Positions 13,279 through 15,077 of a stretch of 15,077 bases of DNA are shown here, in pieces. The stretch is from DATBMY01 sp036554605 (GTDB taxonomy: Bacteria > Acidobacteriota > Blastocatellia > UBA7656). Every line of letters starts with the position of its first letter. The stretch's first letter is position 1. The DNA lies in assembly GCA_036554605.1 (NCBI GenBank), contig DATBMY010000227.1, positions 1 through 15,077 on the forward strand, in the 5' to 3' direction. Below the pieces are notes generated by a model that saw only the letters and a list, made by a program, of their open reading frames with translations, had not been told where the DNA came from and searched no databases. Position numbers and translations under genes: made by a program.

Positions 13279-14916
13279 ATGCAATATCACCTGAGCGCGG
13301 CCGGCCTGCATTATCTACACGCGGACGGCCCCCGGCTATTCGGCCCGCTTACATTCAGCTTCAACATGAAGCGCACGGGGCTTATAGGTCCGAACGGCGT
13401 CGGCAAATCTACACTGCTTGAAATACTGGCCGGACGAAAGAACGCGTCGAGTGGGAGCCTCGACCGGACAGGGCGCGTGGCCTACCTGCCTCAGTCTGAT
13501 TGCCTGATGGCTAGAGCAAGTGTCGCCGACGCGCTCTCTTTCGCGTCCGAAATTCATGCGCACGAGCGAATAGCCAGGGGAGAGGGCGAGACCGTCGATT
13601 TCGAGATGCTCGAAAATCATTGGGACTTGCCCGAACGAATCGATATGGTATTCAACCAGCTTGCCATATCTAACCTGCGCCTCGACCAGCCCGCCCGCAC
13701 GCTCAGCGGCGGCGAGCTTATGCGCGTCCGGCTCGCGGGGCTGCTCCTCTTAGACCCGGACTTCTTGCTGCTGGACGAACCGACGAACCACCTGGACTCG
13801 CGCGCCCGTGAGTTCGTCTATCAGATCATACAGACTTGGAAGAAAGGGCTTGTCGTAGTAAGCCATGACCGCGTGCTACTGCGGCTGGTCGACGAGATAG
13901 CCGAGATGGACCGGAAGGGCATAAAGTTTTACGGCGGCAATTTCGATTTTTATAAAGAGCAGCGCGAAATCGAGCGCGCATCGGCCGAGCAGACGCTTGC
14001 TTCCGCCGAACTGCGTCTCAAGCGCGCTCGCGCGGTGGCTCAACGCGCGGCCGAACGCCAGCAAAAGCGCGCCAGCGCGGGGCGCAAGGCCGGTATGAAA
14101 GCGAACCTGCCGGCGATTGCTGCCGGCGGCCTGAAGCGAAAGGCCGAGAATACCGCTTCGAGGCTGCAGGAGAGACACGAAAGGAAAATCGATTCGGCAA
14201 TAAGCGAAGCGCGGGCCGCGCGCGAGCGCGTCACCATAGATAGCCGAATTATCTTTGACCTCAAGCAGCCCGCCGTACCGGCCGGGAAGCGCATGGTAGA
14301 GATGACCTCTGTTAATTATCGCTACCCCGGCGCAAGACGGCCGGTCTGGGACCAGCCCGTTGATATGTTGATTGTAGGGGCCGAGCGCGTGCGGCTCAAT
14401 GGGCCGAACGGGTCGGGCAAGTCGACTATCGTCAGTCTCATTCGAGGAAAGCTACAACCGGCATCGGGAACAGTGAAGGTCGGTACGCAAAGGACGGGGC
14501 TGCTCGATCAGCGCCTCGAAGTTCTCGACGATTCATTGACCGTTTACGAAAATCTCAAACGCGTAGCAATGCTGCGCCCCGAGCACGAGCTTCGCATACT
14601 GCTTGGGAGATTTCTATTCATTAAAGACGATGTCTTCAAGAAGGCGGGCGTGCTGAGCGGAGGCGAGAGGATGCGTGCGGGTCTCGCATGCCTGCTCGGG
14701 GCCGACCAGGCGCCTGAGATACTCTTGCTCGACGAGCCCACGAATAATCTCGACCTGTCGAGCGTCGAAGCAATATCGTCGGCGATCAAGAACTATCGCG
14801 GGGCGCTGATAGTCATAAGCCACGATAGATCTTTCCTCGAAGATATCGGCATAGAAAGGACAATCGAGATTGCGAGCAGGCCTTCGGGCTTGATAGAGGA
14901 CCGCCGGCTGGAATAG
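13279..14916 (+). CDS. ABC-F family ATPase (ribosome-associated, two nucleotide-binding domains)
   Basis: A 545-residue soluble protein with two ABC ATPase domains and no membrane segments. Domain 1: Walker A GPNGVGKST (37-45), signature LSGGE (142-146), Walker B LLLDEPTNHLD (163-173), SHDR (195-198). A charged, helical, Arg/Lys/Ala-rich linker of about 95 residues (about 225-318) follows. Domain 2: Walker A GPNGSGKST (375-383), LSGGE (459-463), LLLDEPTNNLD (482-492), SHDR (514-517). Such tandem proteins bind the ribosomal E site, and the linker reaches toward the peptidyl-transferase centre; roles include resistance to 50S antibiotics and rescue of stalled translation. All ATPase motifs are intact. 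The linker carries GRKAGMKANLPAI and GGLKRKAENTASRL, so I place it outside the housekeeping EttA group, but I cannot say whether it confers resistance. It is not a partner of the permeases, which lie on the other strand. It has its own promoter and a long leader. Confidence 0.92.
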   Translation: MQYHLSAAGLHYLHADGPRLFGPLTFSFNMKRTGLIGPNGVGKSTLLEILAGRKNASSGSLDRTGRVAYLPQSDCLMARASVADALSFASEIHAHERIARGEGETVDFEMLENHWDLPERIDMVFNQLAISNLRLDQPARTLSGGELMRVRLAGLLLLDPDFLLLDEPTNHLDSRAREFVYQIIQTWKKGLVVVSHDRVLLRLVDEIAEMDRKGIKFYGGNFDFYKEQREIERASAEQTLASAELRLKRARAVAQRAAERQQKRASAGRKAGMKANLPAIAAGGLKRKAENTASRLQERHERKIDSAISEARAARERVTIDSRIIFDLKQPAVPAGKRMVEMTSVNYRYPGARRPVWDQPVDMLIVGAERVRLNGPNGSGKSTIVSLIRGKLQPASGTVKVGTQRTGLLDQRLEVLDDSLTVYENLKRVAMLRPEHELRILLGRFLFIKDDVFKKAGVLSGGERMRAGLACLLGADQAPEILLLDEPTNNLDLSSVEAISSAIKNYRGALIVISHDRSFLEDIGIERTIEIASRPSGLIEDRRLE

Positions 14917-14948
14917 TATTTCCAAAATCTCAGCGAAGAACAGAGCTT

Positions 14949-15077
14949 ATGCATAAGAAAACCTCTCCGGTGGCAAATGACGGTCGGGGTCGTCGAAGGC
15001 GACCGCAGAAACTTGCGCTTGCGATAATGGCCATCCTTGTCTTAATCGCCTATGCGAGGACAGCGCCCGCAAGCAAC
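14949..15077 (+). CDS. N-terminus of an unidentified membrane-targeted or secreted protein (cut by window end)
   Basis: The first 43 codons from the ATG at 14949 are open to the window edge: a basic start (KKTSP, then GRGRRRRPQK at 12-21) followed by the hydrophobic stretch LALAIMAILVLIAYA (22-36) and APASN. This is the layout of a signal peptide or N-terminal anchor. It starts 32 bases after the ABC-F stop, so it could be in the same transcript. The ribosome site is weak (only a purine-rich GCGAAGAA nearby), and another start is possible. The product cannot be named from this fragment. Confidence 0.5.
   Translation, partial: MHKKTSPVANDGRGRRRRPQKLALAIMAILVLIAYARTAPASN

Noticed and set aside
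13279..14916. ABC-F protein as the missing ATPase of the ADOP permeases
   Set aside because: It has tandem nucleotide-binding domains joined by the charged ABC-F linker, lies on the other strand with its own promoter, and ABC-F proteins are not transporter subunits; MacB-like permeases use a single LolD-type ATPase.

Overview
The window (about 60% GC by eye) looks like part of an Acidobacteriota chromosome. The main reason is three roughly 800-residue MacB/FtsX-type permeases of the ADOP family (acidobacterial duplicated orphan permeases) with no ABC ATPase gene beside them, a pattern characteristic of that phylum. The subgroup cannot be fixed from this window. No rRNA, tRNA, CRISPR array or recognisable transposase was seen.

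Layout. Positions 82-10842 are a minus-strand block read right to left: a response regulator with GAF and PP2C-type phosphatase domains (10842-9238), ADOP permease 3 (9146-6726), ADOP permease 2 (6589-4175), a membrane-anchored amidohydrolase broken by one in-frame TAA (4064-2541), and ADOP permease 1 (2523-82). Gaps are 91, 136, 110 and 17 bases, so the last four could be co-transcribed. Directly after each of the three permease stop codons lies a copy of the same intergenic repeat, with G/C-rich arms and an AT-rich centre; the copy between permeases 3 and 2 has clear 29-base inverted arms. Further right, also on the minus strand, is a secreted M49-like zinc metallohydrolase (12937-11129). 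It is separated from the regulator by a spacer holding a long hairpin, a 14-base perfect palindrome and a possible very small plus-strand ORF.

From about 13060 the plus strand takes over: a sigma70-like promoter, a leader of about 180 bases with a three-codon ORF and a foldable segment ending in a T run, and a two-domain ABC-F ATPase (13279-14916). The ABC-F protein should act on ribosomes and is not a partner of the permeases. The first 43 codons of another, membrane-targeted or secreted, protein run off the right edge.

How the genes may work together (inference): the permeases resemble MacB-type envelope machines that couple cytoplasmic ATP hydrolysis to periplasmic events, but the ATPase must be supplied from elsewhere. 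The amidohydrolase, predicted to face the periplasm, sits among them. The regulator lies directly upstream and may belong to a partner-switching stress pathway. The most noteworthy points are the permease-linked repeat family, the leader of the ABC-F gene as a possible attenuator, the single stop codon splitting the amidohydrolase, and a 74-base near-identical tract shared by permeases 2 and 3.
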